Part shown: in pieces, positions 1-9,474 of the stretch
Numbering within the stretch: position 1 is the stretch's first letter
Layout: every line of letters begins with the position of its first letter
DNA from: Gordonia pseudamarae
Lineage (GTDB): Bacteria; Actinomycetota; Actinomycetes; Mycobacteriales; Mycobacteriaceae
Assembly (NCBI RefSeq): GCF_025273675.1
Contig: NZ_CP045809.1
Coordinates: 2,480,001 to 2,544,000, forward strand
Direction of reading: 5' to 3'
DNA length: 64,000 nt
Notes under the pieces: model-generated
What the model was told of the DNA's origin: nothing
Database searches by the model: none
Seen by the model: only the letters and a program-made list of their open reading frames with translations
Program-made: the position numbers and the translations under genes

Positions 1-509
1 ACCACCCGCTCCTCGTCGGCGTGCCCGACCACCAGTGCGCGTTTGCCGTCGGCCAGGACCTCGCGCAGGGTGCTGATCTCGCCGACCGAGTCGAACTCGC
101 ACGCCTCCACGATCGTCAGCGCCTCGTTCAGGCGCAGCGTCTGCCCCTTGTGGAGGGTGTCGGTGTCGATGTTCGGGGAGCATGACAGGCGCATCTTGCG
201 GCCGGAGGTGAACACGTCGACGGTGGCGTCGGGATACACCTCCAGCAGCACTCCGTAGCCGCTGGGCGGCTGACCGAGCCGGTCGACTTCTTCGCGCAGC
301 GCGATGAGTTGCTGCCGCGCTTCCTTGAGCGTTTCGAGGAGTTTGGCGTTGCGTACCGTCAGCGAGTCGACCCGCTGCCGGAGCTCGCGATCGGCATCCG
401 CACCCGATGCCGCGGTCGGCGAATACGCCGGGACGAACGAGTCCCCCGCATTCGGCGTCCGGGCCTCATCGGCCCGGCCGGTCTGGTCTTGACGGTCAGA
501 TTCGGTCAT
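1..509 (-). CDS. mpa: Proteasome-associated AAA ATPase (Mpa/ARC), N-terminal part
   Basis: Partial: the start codon is at 507-509 and the gene runs off the left edge, leaving 169 codons. Mpa/ARC is the hexameric unfoldase that recognises pupylated proteins and feeds them to the actinobacterial 20S proteasome. Visible parts are a short polar N-terminus (MTESDRQDQ...), a coiled coil at about residues 42-75 ([20 protein letters not shown], then REEVDRLG) that would bind Pup, and the first OB fold ([21 protein letters not shown]). The AAA domain lies outside the window. An SD-like GGGGAGAGGAG precedes the ATG. The gene points away from the rest of the window and is next to trmI, as in mycobacteria. 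The family call is firm despite truncation. Confidence 0.92.
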   Translation of the reverse strand, partial: MTESDRQDQTGRADEARTPNAGDSFVPAYSPTAASGADADRELRQRVDSLTVRNAKLLETLKEARQQLIALREEVDRLGQPPSGYGVLLEVYPDATVDVFTSGRKMRLSCSPNIDTDTLHKGQTLRLNEALTIVEACEFDSVGEISTLREVLADGKRALVVGHADEERV

Positions 510-685
510 TGCTGACTCCTCTCCCCGGCAGCACACTCGAGTGATGCACCGTGACTCCACGCTACCGGTGCGCGGCACGGAATGCCTCGCGCGGCACACC
601 ATTCGGTCGGGTTGAACCGTTAAATGTGTGTCGCCGCCGTGTATGCGCGATGTTTCCCCGGCCAACACCCGCGCGGATCGGTGCG

Positions 686-1588
<903 letters not shown>

Positions 1589-1614
1589 TCACAGGAAAGG
1601 CATAACCTGCCAAC

Positions 1615-2493
1615 GTGACCTTCACCGTCGACCGTTCAGCCGACACATGCACCGGGTCGCCCGACCGTGCCGCCGACGGCCCCCGGGGAATCGTCGGTCG
1701 TCCGCTCGCACTGTCCCCCTCACGCGCGGCCGACTTCAAACAGTGTCCGCTGCTGTACCGGTACCGGACGATCGACCGCTTTCCCGAAACCCCGACTCCC
1801 GCGCAGACCAAGGGCACGGTGGTGCACGCGGCGCTGGAGAACCTGTTCGACATGCCCGCCGAGCTACGCACCCGCGAATCGGCCGATCTGCTGGTCGAGG
1901 GCGCATGGGCGGCGTTGTGCGAGGGCGATCCGTCGCTGCACGAGGTGGTCACCCCGGAGGCGTCCGAGGAGTTCATCGCCTCGGCGCAGCGGCTGATCGC
2001 GACCTACTACTCGATGGAGAATCCGACCGCCTTCGACGCGGCCTCGTGCGAAGAACACCTCGAGGTGCGGTCCGCCGATCTGCCGCTGCGAGGGTTCGTC
2101 GACCGCATCGACATCGCCCCGACCGGTGAGGTCCGGGTGGTCGACTACAAGACCGGTCGTGCGCCCGGCGAATCCGGCGAGGCACGCGCGCTGTTCCAGA
2201 TGAAGTTCTATGCGCTGGCGCTGTGGCGTGACCGCGGCGTGGTGCCCGACCGACTGCAGCTGATGTACCTGGCCGACGGTCAGCAACTCACCTACACCCC
2301 CGACGAGGACGAACTGGCACGATTCGAGCGCACCCTGACCGCCGTGTGGGCGGCGATCCGTGCGGCGGTGGCCACCGGGGATTTCCGGCCGCGCAGGTCG
2401 TGGTTGTGCAGGTTCTGCGAGCACAAGACCCGGTGCCCCGAGTTCGGCGGCGCGGTCCCCGACTATCCCGGTCCCCCACCCGGATTCAGCTGA
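1615..2493 (+). CDS. RecB-family PD-(D/E)XK nuclease with iron-sulfur cysteines
   Basis: A 292-residue stand-alone nuclease of the AddB/Cas4/RecB-C type. The core shows FVDRID (161-166) and VVDYKTG (175-181), which supply the Asp, Asp and Lys of the PD-(D/E)XK site. The SPSRAADFKQCP start motif carries Cys44. The C-terminal CRFCEHKTRC supplies Cys265, Cys268 and Cys274. Four cysteines so placed are the 4Fe-4S staple seen in AddB and Cas4. The start is GTG, with AGGAAAGG about 16 nt upstream. It is divergent from trmI, as the Rv2119-type gene is in mycobacteria. No Cas genes or repeats are nearby, so a general repair role is more likely than CRISPR. The substrate is not known. Confidence 0.88.
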   Translation: MTFTVDRSADTCTGSPDRAADGPRGIVGRPLALSPSRAADFKQCPLLYRYRTIDRFPETPTPAQTKGTVVHAALENLFDMPAELRTRESADLLVEGAWAALCEGDPSLHEVVTPEASEEFIASAQRLIATYYSMENPTAFDAASCEEHLEVRSADLPLRGFVDRIDIAPTGEVRVVDYKTGRAPGESGEARALFQMKFYALALWRDRGVVPDRLQLMYLADGQQLTYTPDEDELARFERTLTAVWAAIRAAVATGDFRPRRSWLCRFCEHKTRCPEFGGAVPDYPGPPPGFS

Positions 2494-2517
2494 GATACCG
2501 GCGCCTACAGTCGGAGC

Positions 2518-3351
2518 GTGGACTTTCACTGCTACTACGAGACCGTGGGTGGGGCCGGACCGGACGACGACGGTTTCGAGTATTTCCGGCCGACCGGGGC
2601 GACGCAGAGCGTGTGGTCGCCGGACCTGCAGCACGGCGGCCCGCCGTCGGGGCTGATGGTGCGTTCGCTGACCCGTCACAGCCCCGACCCGGGCGCGCAG
2701 TTCACCCGGATCACCACCGACATCCTGGGTGCCATCGGTTTCGGCATCAATCGTGTCCGGACCCGCGTCGTGCGGCCCGGCCGGCAGATCTGCCTGCTGA
2801 CGACCGAACTGGAGGTTCAGCAACCCGACGGCTCGTACCGCCCGGTGGGCCGTACGTCGGCGTGGCGGATGCGTATCGCGGACACCGCCGCGGCGGTCCA
2901 CTCACCGCGTGAGCCGCTCCCGGCCCCCGAGACCCTCGACACGGGACCGGGGGTGCGGGCGCACGATGCCGGTGTCGACTGGGGATCGAGCGGTTTCCTG
3001 GGGACCGTCGTCGCGGCCAACCTGCCGTCGGTGAACGGCGCCACCGACGCCTACTGGATCCGGCCGGCCCTGCCGCTGGTGGCCGGCGAACACACCTCCG
3101 ACATCGAGTCGATCTTCACCGTCCTCGACATCGCCAACGGTGTGGGCACCACGCTGCAGCCGGACGTCTGGTCGTGGATGAACACCGACACCACCGTGCA
3201 TCTGACCCATGAGCCGACCGGCCCGTGGATCGGCATCGACGCCGAGACATCCATTGGCACAGCCGGTTACGGCGCCACCTTCGCCGACCTGTTCGACGTC
3301 GGCGGCTTCCTGGGCCGTTCGGCGCAGACGGTGCTGCTGGTGCGCAGATGA
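2518..3351 (+). CDS. Acyl-CoA thioesterase-like (double hot-dog) protein
   Basis: A 277-residue protein resembling the TesB-like thioesterase superfamily common in Gordonia and Mycobacterium. The DLQHGGPPSGLMVRSL segment (about 38-53) resembles the hot-dog helix motif. A second half with WIRPALPLVAGE and WSWMNTDTTVHLTHEPTGPW is typical of the C-terminal hot-dog repeat, including the conserved Asp/Thr strand. The predicted activity is hydrolysis of acyl-CoA to free acid and CoA; chain-length preference cannot be read. GTG start with TCGGAGC just upstream, 24 bp after the nuclease stop, so the two are probably cotranscribed. It is convergent with the TetR gene, only 10 bp apart. Confidence 0.75.
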   Translation: MDFHCYYETVGGAGPDDDGFEYFRPTGATQSVWSPDLQHGGPPSGLMVRSLTRHSPDPGAQFTRITTDILGAIGFGINRVRTRVVRPGRQICLLTTELEVQQPDGSYRPVGRTSAWRMRIADTAAAVHSPREPLPAPETLDTGPGVRAHDAGVDWGSSGFLGTVVAANLPSVNGATDAYWIRPALPLVAGEHTSDIESIFTVLDIANGVGTTLQPDVWSWMNTDTTVHLTHEPTGPWIGIDAETSIGTAGYGATFADLFDVGGFLGRSAQTVLLVRR

Positions 3352-3361
3352 TCGAGGTTTG

Positions 3362-4069
3362 TCAGCGCAGCAGTGACTCGATGTAGGCGATGGTGCGGTC
3401 GGCGACCGCGTCGAGGACGTCGTCGGGAGTGGTCGGTGTCCCGGCGTCGGCGAGTTCACGCGAGATCGGCGCGGACACGTCCGGGTTGGCCTCGAGCCAC
3501 GGTTTCGGGACGGGCTCGAACATCAGTGGCCGCAACTCCTCGGGAGTGGTGTCCCATTGGTGGTCGATGAGCAGACTGAACGCGAACAGGTCGAGCAGCA
3601 TGTGGCCGCGTACGGCCGAGGCCTGCTGGGCGCTGAGCCCGATGTCGGTCAGGAACCGCAGCATTCGTTCGGGGCTCAGGATCCGCTCGACGGGCACCGC
3701 CGCCGCGGTGACCGTCTCCTCCATCGAGATCAGCAGCGCCCGGGCGAGCGGCCGGTAGCCGGCGCGTCCGGCCAGGTACCAGTCGCGGATCGACTGGCGC
3801 CACCGCTCGGGGTCGTAGTGGTGTTCGGGCAGGGAGGCGATGAGATGTGCCGCCGCCAGATCGATCGCCTCCTGCCGGTCGGCGATCACGTTGTACAGCG
3901 CCCGGACGGTCACCCCGAGCTCAGACGCCAGGCGCCGCATCGTCAGTGCCCGGAAGCCCTCGGCTCCGGCCACCGCGACCGCCGCCGCGCCGATCGTCTC
4001 TTTGGTCAGTGGCCGACGGGCGCCGTCCTTGGGTGGTCGCCCGCGTCGTACCCGTTCAGGGCTGTTCAC
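3362..4069 (-). CDS. TetR-family transcriptional regulator
   Basis: A 235-residue regulator. An arginine-rich N-terminal arm (RVRRGRPPKDGARRP) leads into a TetR helix-turn-helix at about 40-65 (LTMRRLASELGVTVRALYNV). The remainder is an all-alpha ligand domain with no recognisable ligand signature. The RGRPP arm is an AT-hook-like minor-groove contact seen in several TetR proteins. The start is GTG with no clear Shine-Dalgarno. Two copies of a perfect CGGTACCG palindrome lie just upstream and are the obvious autoregulatory operators. The TetR-like C-terminal remnant behind it suggests a damaged neighbouring regulator. Confidence 0.88.
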   Translation of the reverse strand: MNSPERVRRGRPPKDGARRPLTKETIGAAAVAVAGAEGFRALTMRRLASELGVTVRALYNVIADRQEAIDLAAAHLIASLPEHHYDPERWRQSIRDWYLAGRAGYRPLARALLISMEETVTAAAVPVERILSPERMLRFLTDIGLSAQQASAVRGHMLLDLFAFSLLIDHQWDTTPEELRPLMFEPVPKPWLEANPDVSAPISRELADAGTPTTPDDVLDAVADRTIAYIESLLR

Positions 4070-4075
4070 GCCGTC

Positions 4076-4118
4076 AACGGTACCGACCCCGAACCGTATC
4101 GATTCCGAACGGTACCGA
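4076..4118. promoter_or_regulatory. Paired operator candidates upstream of the TetR gene
   Basis: The direct repeat AACGGTACCGA occurs at 4076-4086 and 4108-4118. Each copy contains the 8-bp palindrome CGGTACCG. Between them lies ACCGT...ACGGT, a looser inverted pair. The centre-to-centre distance of 32 bp is three helical turns, which suits two TetR dimers on one face of the DNA. The position immediately before the GTG of the 4069 regulator suggests autoregulation. Confidence 0.5.
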
Positions 4119-4138
4119 GCATGAACGGGGATGTGATC

Positions 4139-4378
4139 CTACCGGAGTGCGCTCAGCAATGCGACGACGGTGTCGACGTCGATCTCGCCCAGGGTATGGC
4201 CGAGCAGGCGCGGCTGGGTCTCCCGCAGAAACTGCGAACTCATCACCGGGGATGCGATCGCATCGGGGTCCACGTGCGCCGTCGCGACACCCGTGCGCTG
4301 CGCGTCGGCGATGAACTGGGTGATGGTCTCGATGGCGCCGTCCTCGGCGGAGTGCTGACCTCGGGCCTGGCCTCGACA
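4139..4378 (-). pseudogene. TetR-like C-terminal remnant
   Basis: An open stretch of about 79 codons ending at a TAG (4139-4141) reads ...AIETITQFIADAQRTG, then PVMSSQFLRETQPRLLGHTL. This has the look of the C-terminal ligand/dimer helices of a TetR protein (an IxxFIxxAQxxG helix and a hydrophobic last helix). No helix-turn-helix can be joined to it: a stop at 4379-4381 closes the frame and the DNA beyond has no matching N-terminus. It is probably a decayed regulator left from a rearrangement. An unrelated small ORF cannot be excluded. Confidence 0.4.
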
Positions 4379-4468
4379 TCAATTCGCCGTTCCGGCAGAT
4401 CGCGATCGCCACCGGTCGGCGTCCGAGTCCATTAATACACGCATCGTTGATTTATTGTGGTACTCGAC

Positions 4469-4482
4469 TTAGGGTTGCCTCA
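4469..4482. promoter_or_regulatory. Candidate DtxR/IdeR-type iron box
   Basis: TTAGGGTTGCCTCA matches 11 of 14 positions of the core TTAGGTTAGCCTAA of DtxR/IdeR/DmdR operators, with the same TTAGG-N4-CCTNA layout. It ends on the A of the ABC transporter start codon, so a bound repressor would cover the transcription or translation start. Related sequences precede the EntS-like and DHB biosynthesis genes in this window (53654 and 56628). Confidence 0.55.
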
Positions 4483-7400
4483 TGTCTGATTCGGCGAGAG
4501 ATTCGACCATCTCACTGTCCACAGTTCTGAGCCGCCGACGAGGCATGCTCACCGTCGCCTCGGTCGTCGCGATCATCGCCGCGGGCCTGCGGCTGGCGCC
4601 CTATGTGGCCGTGTACGCGGTCACCACCACCCTGTTCGGCGACGACACAGGACCGGGCGCGGGATCGGGCACCGACGAATCGGGCGCGATCGCCTCCATC
4701 GCGATGTGGGTGGCGATCGCGATCATCGTCCGGGCCGTGGCCGCCGCCGTCAGCAGCCATCTCGCCCATGTCGCCGCCTATCAGGCGCTGTTCGACCTGC
4801 GGGTGGCGCTGGTCGGCAAACTACGCCGGATGCCGCTGGGCGCGGTGCAGCGTCGGCCCGCCGGTGAGGTGAAGAAGATCCTCGGCGACGATGTGGAACA
4901 ACTCGAAGAAGCGCTGGCACACGGGATTCCCGATGCCGCCGCGGCCGTGGCGGTACCGCTCACCACCACGATCCTGCTGTTCGTGGTCGATTGGCGGCTG
5001 GCGCTGGTGGCACTGGCGGCACTCGTGCTGGTGGTGGTGGTCAGCGGCATCGGCATGGGTCTGGCGCAGAAGTCCAATGTGGAGTTCATGGCGGTCATCG
5101 CCCGCATGAACGTCTCGGTGCTGGGATTCTTGCAGGGCATCAAGGTGATCCGTGGTTACCTACGTCCCGAGGCCGGCTACTTCCAGGCTCGCGACGACAT
5201 CGAGGCCTGCGTCACCGAACAGTTCAAGGTCGCCAAGGGTCCGCTCCTGTGGGTGGTCTCCGCGATGAGCGCCCTGGCCGGTCTCGCCGTCGCCATGCTC
5301 ATCCCGATCACGGGCACCGGCCTGGTCAACGGCTGGGTGGACCTGGGCACCGCAACACTGTTCCTGCTGATCGCGCTGGCCTACCTGAGTCCACTGATGG
5401 GTCTGGTGGGTGTGCTGGCCACCATCATCACCCGCATCCAGTTCTCCGGTCAGGCCATCGGCGAACTGCTCGCCGAACCCGAACTGCGGCAACCGGGCAC
5501 ACCGCGGCGTCCCCACGCCTCCGGCCCGCCGGCCGTCACCTTCATCGATGCCGGATTCACCTATGCGAGGACCGTCGGCGACCACGGTGAGCCCGATACC
5601 GGCGGTCCGGGCACCGACGGGCAGGAGACTGTTCCCGACCCACCGGCACCGGTCCTCGACGGCTTCGACCTCACCGTCCCGGCAGGCACCTCGATCGCGA
5701 TCGTCGGCGCCACCGGATCTGGCAAGTCGACCATCGGCCGGCTGATCGCCCGGTTCTGGGACGTCGACACCGGCTCGGTGCGGGTCGGTGATGTCGACGT
5801 CCGCGACTACTGCGCTGCCGACCTCGCCGAGACCGTCGCATTCGTCCAACAGGACGAGTACATCTTTGCCGGAACCCTGTTCGACAACATCCGCGTGGCC
5901 CGCCGCGGAGCCACCGACGACGAGGTCCACGCCGCCGCACGCGCCGCCCAGCTCGACGATGTCGCCGCCGGACTGCCCGACGGCCGGCGCACCGAACTCC
6001 CCGCCGACGGCGGACTGTCCGGCGGTCAGCGGCAACGCGTGTCGATCGCCCGAGCCCTCCTCAAAAACGCGCCGGTCATCATCCTCGACGAGGCGACCGC
6101 CGCACTCGACCGGGACACCGAGGAACGAACCCTCGCCGCCATCGCCTCGCTCACCGCCGGGCGCACCACCATCGCGATCGCCCACCGGCTCTCCACGATT
6201 CTGGCCGCCGACGAGATCATCCACCTGGACGCCGGACGGATCGTCGCACGTGGAAAACACGAGGACCTGCTTGCCACCGACGCCGGCTACCGCGACCTGT
6301 GGCGGGACTACGAGGCCGCCGACGGCTGGGCGCTGGCGGCCGACACCGAACCGGCCATTCCCGTCACCGGACCAGCACCCGACAGCGTCGCGGTCCCGGC
6401 CGGCAAGACGCACGACGAATGGAGTCGGGCCGCGCTGGACATGGTCCGCCCCGGTCTCGGCGACATGGGTTTCGCCGGCCAATGGCGGACGATGCTGGGC
6501 CGCAACTGGGCCGACCTGGTGCGTCAAGGTGTGCCCCGGCTCGTCTGCGAATCACTGGTCCGAGGTATCCCGATCTTGGCGGTGTACCTGTTCGTGCGGG
6601 CTGCCGTCGATCACGTCGACGGCAGCGGTGAGATGACCACCGGGCTGGTGTGGTCGCTGTTCGGTCTGGTCCTGACCGGAATGGTGGCGCGGTTGCTGGC
6701 CGCCAACTGGGTCAACAAGACCGTCTTCGGCATCGCCGCACGCGGCAAGGCCGACCTTCAACTCTCGATCCTCGAACACCTGCGCCGGATCCCGCTGGGC
6801 TACTTCGACCGCGCCGACCCGAGCCGTACCGCCTCGACCATCACCAACGACGCCACGATGGTCGACTTCCAGAACGTGCCGCAGTTGGTGGTGGCCTCGA
6901 CGCTGCAGCCGGCATACATGGCGGTCGTACTGCTCGCCGTGGACTGGCGGCTCGGGCTGTGCGCGCTGGCCGGTGTCCCGCTGTTCCTGGGCGCGACCGC
7001 GATCAGTGACCGGATCTACCGCGATGCCTTCGCCGAAGTGCACACCGCCCGGGCCGGGGCCGCGCTGACACTGCTGGAACAGGCGCGCGGTGCGGCGGTG
7101 GTACGGGCCAACCCGGGGTCGATGTTCGCCGAACGCTACCGGGACGCCGTCGACACCGTGCGTTCCGCCAGTATCGCGATGTCGGTGCGGGCACTGCCCG
7201 CCTCGGCACTGGGCGCGATCAGCGTGGAGCTGGGACTGGTGCTGATCATCGCGGTGGGGGCCTCGCTGTTCTCGGCCGGATCGGTGAGCGCCTCGGTGCT
7301 GCTGGTCTTCCTGATGCTGGCCCTGGTGATGTATCAGCCCATCCAGGAACTCAACGAACTGGCCGGGTATCGCCGCAACCAGCAGCAGATCGCCCGCAAG

Positions 7401-8189
7401 ATCGCCGAGATCTGGGACGAGCCCGCCCTGCCCGAACCCGCCACACCCGCCCCGCTGACCGACCGGGCCTCGGTCACCTTCGACCGGGTCGGATTCTCCT
7501 ATCACGGTGACCGGGCCGCGCAGGTTCTCACCGATGTGTCGTTCACCGTTCCCGCCGGCACCATCACCGCACTCGTCGGCCCGTCAGGTGCGGGCAAGTC
7601 AACGGTCGCCAACCTCGTGGGCCGATTGTGGGATGTGACCGACGGACGCGTCCTGGTCGGCGGCACCGACGTCCGCGAGCTGGGATCCGAGCAGGTGACG
7701 GGCCTGGTGACCACCGTGTATCAGGACAGCTACCTGTTCGCCGAGTCGGTGCGGTTCAACCTGCGGATCGGCCGTCCCGCCGCCACCGACGAGCAGATCT
7801 GGGCGGCCCTGGCCGCGGCACAGTGCGACGACGTGGTCCGGGCGCTCGCCGGTGGCCTCGACGAACGACTCGACGAGGGCGGTACCAACCTCTCGGGCGG
7901 CCAGCGCCAGCGGCTGTGCATCGCTCGCGCACTGCTCAAGGACTCACCGATCGTCCTGCTCGACGAGGCCGTCGCCTCGGTGGACCCGACCACCGAGGCC
8001 CGCATCCAGCGGGCGCTGGCCACCCTGATGGCCGGCCGGACGGTCATCGTGATCGCGCACCGAATGAACACCGTCCGCAATGTCGACCAGATCGTCGCTC
8101 TCGACGGCGGCCGGGTCGTCGCCGCCGGATCACCCGCCGAGGTGCTGTCGGGGTCGTACGGGCTGCCGGTGACGGAGAAGTACACCTAG
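4482..8189 (+). CDS. Single-chain double ABC transporter, exporter fold (possible siderophore transport)
   Basis: A 1235-residue fusion in the order TMD1-NBD1-TMD2-NBD2. Each TMD has the six-helix type IV (exporter) layout. NBD1 has Walker A GATGSGKST (409-417), LSGGQ (512-516) and VIILDEAT. NBD2 has GPSGAGKST (1033-1041), LSGGQ (1137-1141) and IVLLDEAVAS. Both nucleotide sites therefore look complete, although NBD2 has DEAVAS where DEATSA is usual. Exporter-fold ABC proteins can import ferric siderophores (mycobacterial IrtAB, Yersinia YbtPQ). This protein lacks the siderophore-interacting domain of IrtA. An iron-box candidate at its start and a siderophore-binding lipoprotein 79 bp downstream favour iron-siderophore transport. 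Direction of transport is not decided, and a multidrug exporter is the alternative. Confidence 0.85.
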   Translation: MSDSARDSTISLSTVLSRRRGMLTVASVVAIIAAGLRLAPYVAVYAVTTTLFGDDTGPGAGSGTDESGAIASIAMWVAIAIIVRAVAAAVSSHLAHVAAYQALFDLRVALVGKLRRMPLGAVQRRPAGEVKKILGDDVEQLEEALAHGIPDAAAAVAVPLTTTILLFVVDWRLALVALAALVLVVVVSGIGMGLAQKSNVEFMAVIARMNVSVLGFLQGIKVIRGYLRPEAGYFQARDDIEACVTEQFKVAKGPLLWVVSAMSALAGLAVAMLIPITGTGLVNGWVDLGTATLFLLIALAYLSPLMGLVGVLATIITRIQFSGQAIGELLAEPELRQPGTPRRPHASGPPAVTFIDAGFTYARTVGDHGEPDTGGPGTDGQETVPDPPAPVLDGFDLTVPAGTSIAIVGATGSGKSTIGRLIARFWDVDTGSVRVGDVDVRDYCAADLAETVAFVQQDEYIFAGTLFDNIRVARRGATDDEVHAAARAAQLDDVAAGLPDGRRTELPADGGLSGGQRQRVSIARALLKNAPVIILDEATAALDRDTEERTLAAIASLTAGRTTIAIAHRLSTILAADEIIHLDAGRIVARGKHEDLLATDAGYRDLWRDYEAADGWALAADTEPAIPVTGPAPDSVAVPAGKTHDEWSRAALDMVRPGLGDMGFAGQWRTMLGRNWADLVRQGVPRLVCESLVRGIPILAVYLFVRAAVDHVDGSGEMTTGLVWSLFGLVLTGMVARLLAANWVNKTVFGIAARGKADLQLSILEHLRRIPLGYFDRADPSRTASTITNDATMVDFQNVPQLVVASTLQPAYMAVVLLAVDWRLGLCALAGVPLFLGATAISDRIYRDAFAEVHTARAGAALTLLEQARGAAVVRANPGSMFAERYRDAVDTVRSASIAMSVRALPASALGAISVELGLVLIIAVGASLFSAGSVSASVLLVFLMLALVMYQPIQELNELAGYRRNQQQIARKIAEIWDEPALPEPATPAPLTDRASVTFDRVGFSYHGDRAAQVLTDVSFTVPAGTITALVGPSGAGKSTVANLVGRLWDVTDGRVLVGGTDVRELGSEQVTGLVTTVYQDSYLFAESVRFNLRIGRPAATDEQIWAALAAAQCDDVVRALAGGLDERLDEGGTNLSGGQRQRLCIARALLKDSPIVLLDEAVASVDPTTEARIQRALATLMAGRTVIVIAHRMNTVRNVDQIVALDGGRVVAAGSPAEVLSGSYGLPVTEKYT

Positions 8190-8268
8190 ACCGGCGTTCC
8201 ACCGCTCACCGCCCCAACCGGCGGTCCCGACCCGATCACCCGCCGCCGACGATATGGAGACGACACAA

Positions 8269-9258
8269 ATGCGAACACGATCGAGCAGTACCGCCCGCGC
8301 GACACTGGTGCTGATCGTCGCCGGCGTCCTTGGCCTGGCCGGCTGTTCCGAGCACGACGACCGGGATACCCTGGCGTCATCGGGACGGTTCGGGCCGGTC
8401 ACGATCTCGCACGCCTTCGGTGAGACCACCCTCACCGACAAGCCCACCCGCATCGTCGCGCTGGGAGTGGCGGCCACCGACGCACTGCTCGCCCTGGCGC
8501 CGGAGACGCTCGTCGGCGCGGTGGCCGGTCCTGTGACCCCGTCGGGGGTCTCGCCCTGGCAGCAGAACCTTCTGGACACCGACCGCGTCACCCTGCTCAG
8601 GATGGACAATGTCGGCGGATTCGACCGCGAAGCGATCCTGTCGGCGGAACCCGACCTCGTGCTCGCCCAGGAGGCGGCCAACGCCGAGCAGCTGTACAGG
8701 GCGTTCGACGGGATCGTGCCGGTGGTCGCGTTCCACGAATCGACGCTGGGCGATTCGTGGCAGACGGTGACCCGCGACGTGGCCCGGGTCGTCGGCGACG
8801 AGCGTGGCGGCGAGCGGTTGATCGCCGCCGCAGAACAGGTGGGCGCCGACGCCCCGCCCGGCGCCGCCGGCAAGACGTGGATGTTCGTCGCCTCGCCCAC
8901 CGTCGGCAAGGTCAACGTGCTCAAGAACCCGGACGACCCGATGTGCCGGTTCTTCGACTCCTTCCGCTTGCGTCTGGCTCCGCGGCTCGCCGGCCTGCCC
9001 GACAACGCGCAGAACCCGGGCACCGTCGTGATCTCCGAGGAGAACTACGGGTTGCTCTCGGCCGACTTCGTCATTGTCATGGCCGCGGGCGATCCGGCGT
9101 CCACCGCACTGCTCGACTCGCCCATCTATCGGCGCGCGGTCGGCGGGTCCGTCGTCTGGCAGGCAGAACCGACCGTCGCGATGGCCTTGCGCTCACCCAC
9201 CATGCTGGCCACGCCCTGGGTCGGCGGCCGGCTCACCGAACAACTGGCCCGGCTGTGA
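8269..9258 (+). CDS. Iron-siderophore-type substrate-binding lipoprotein
   Basis: A 329-residue protein with a lipoprotein signal (MRTRSSSTARATLVLIVAGV, then a LAGC lipobox with the lipidated Cys near residue 26). It then follows the FecB/BtuF (PF01497) pattern: ITISHAFGETT-like start (VTISHAFGETTLTDKPTRIV), ALLALAPETLVGAV, AEPDLVLAQ. It would sit on the outer face of the membrane and hand a ferric siderophore to a transporter. The start at 8269 is chosen because GGAGA lies 8 nt upstream and the signal peptide begins there; an in-frame ATG at 8254 is less likely. No FecCD-type permease follows. The only transporter next to it is the exporter-fold protein upstream. Confidence 0.87.
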   Translation: MRTRSSSTARATLVLIVAGVLGLAGCSEHDDRDTLASSGRFGPVTISHAFGETTLTDKPTRIVALGVAATDALLALAPETLVGAVAGPVTPSGVSPWQQNLLDTDRVTLLRMDNVGGFDREAILSAEPDLVLAQEAANAEQLYRAFDGIVPVVAFHESTLGDSWQTVTRDVARVVGDERGGERLIAAAEQVGADAPPGAAGKTWMFVASPTVGKVNVLKNPDDPMCRFFDSFRLRLAPRLAGLPDNAQNPGTVVISEENYGLLSADFVIVMAAGDPASTALLDSPIYRRAVGGSVVWQAEPTVAMALRSPTMLATPWVGGRLTEQLARL

Positions 9259-9352
9259 CCGCTCCGCTCCCGCGCCGGGTCGCCATACCCGCATCGTGAT
9301 CGGCCGGGCCGCCGTGGCGACATAAACGTCGCATATCCCACTTTTGATGCGT

Positions 9353-9368
9353 GCTACTTGGTAGTAGC
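9353..9368. promoter_or_regulatory. Inverted repeat in the leader of the giant carboxylase gene
   Basis: GCTACT-TGGT-AGTAGC is a perfect 6-bp inverted repeat in the 216-bp gap between the lipoprotein gene and the carboxylase. It could be an operator half-site pair or a small hairpin. The gap must also hold the carboxylase promoter. No riboswitch-like structure was recognised. The gene start at 9475 has its own GGAGCGAG ribosome-binding site. Confidence 0.3.
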
Positions 9369-9474
9369 GCGGATCACCCACACAATGGGGTACTCGGAGG
9401 ATCACATCCGGCGCCCATCCCGGTGGCCGAACGGTTCCCGCAGACGACCACTTGGTGAATGGAGCGAGTAGACG

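Noticed and set aside
4482..8189. Two separate half-transporter genes
   Set aside because: The frame is continuous through both halves with no stop, and the linker after NBD1 has no start codon with a ribosome-binding site.
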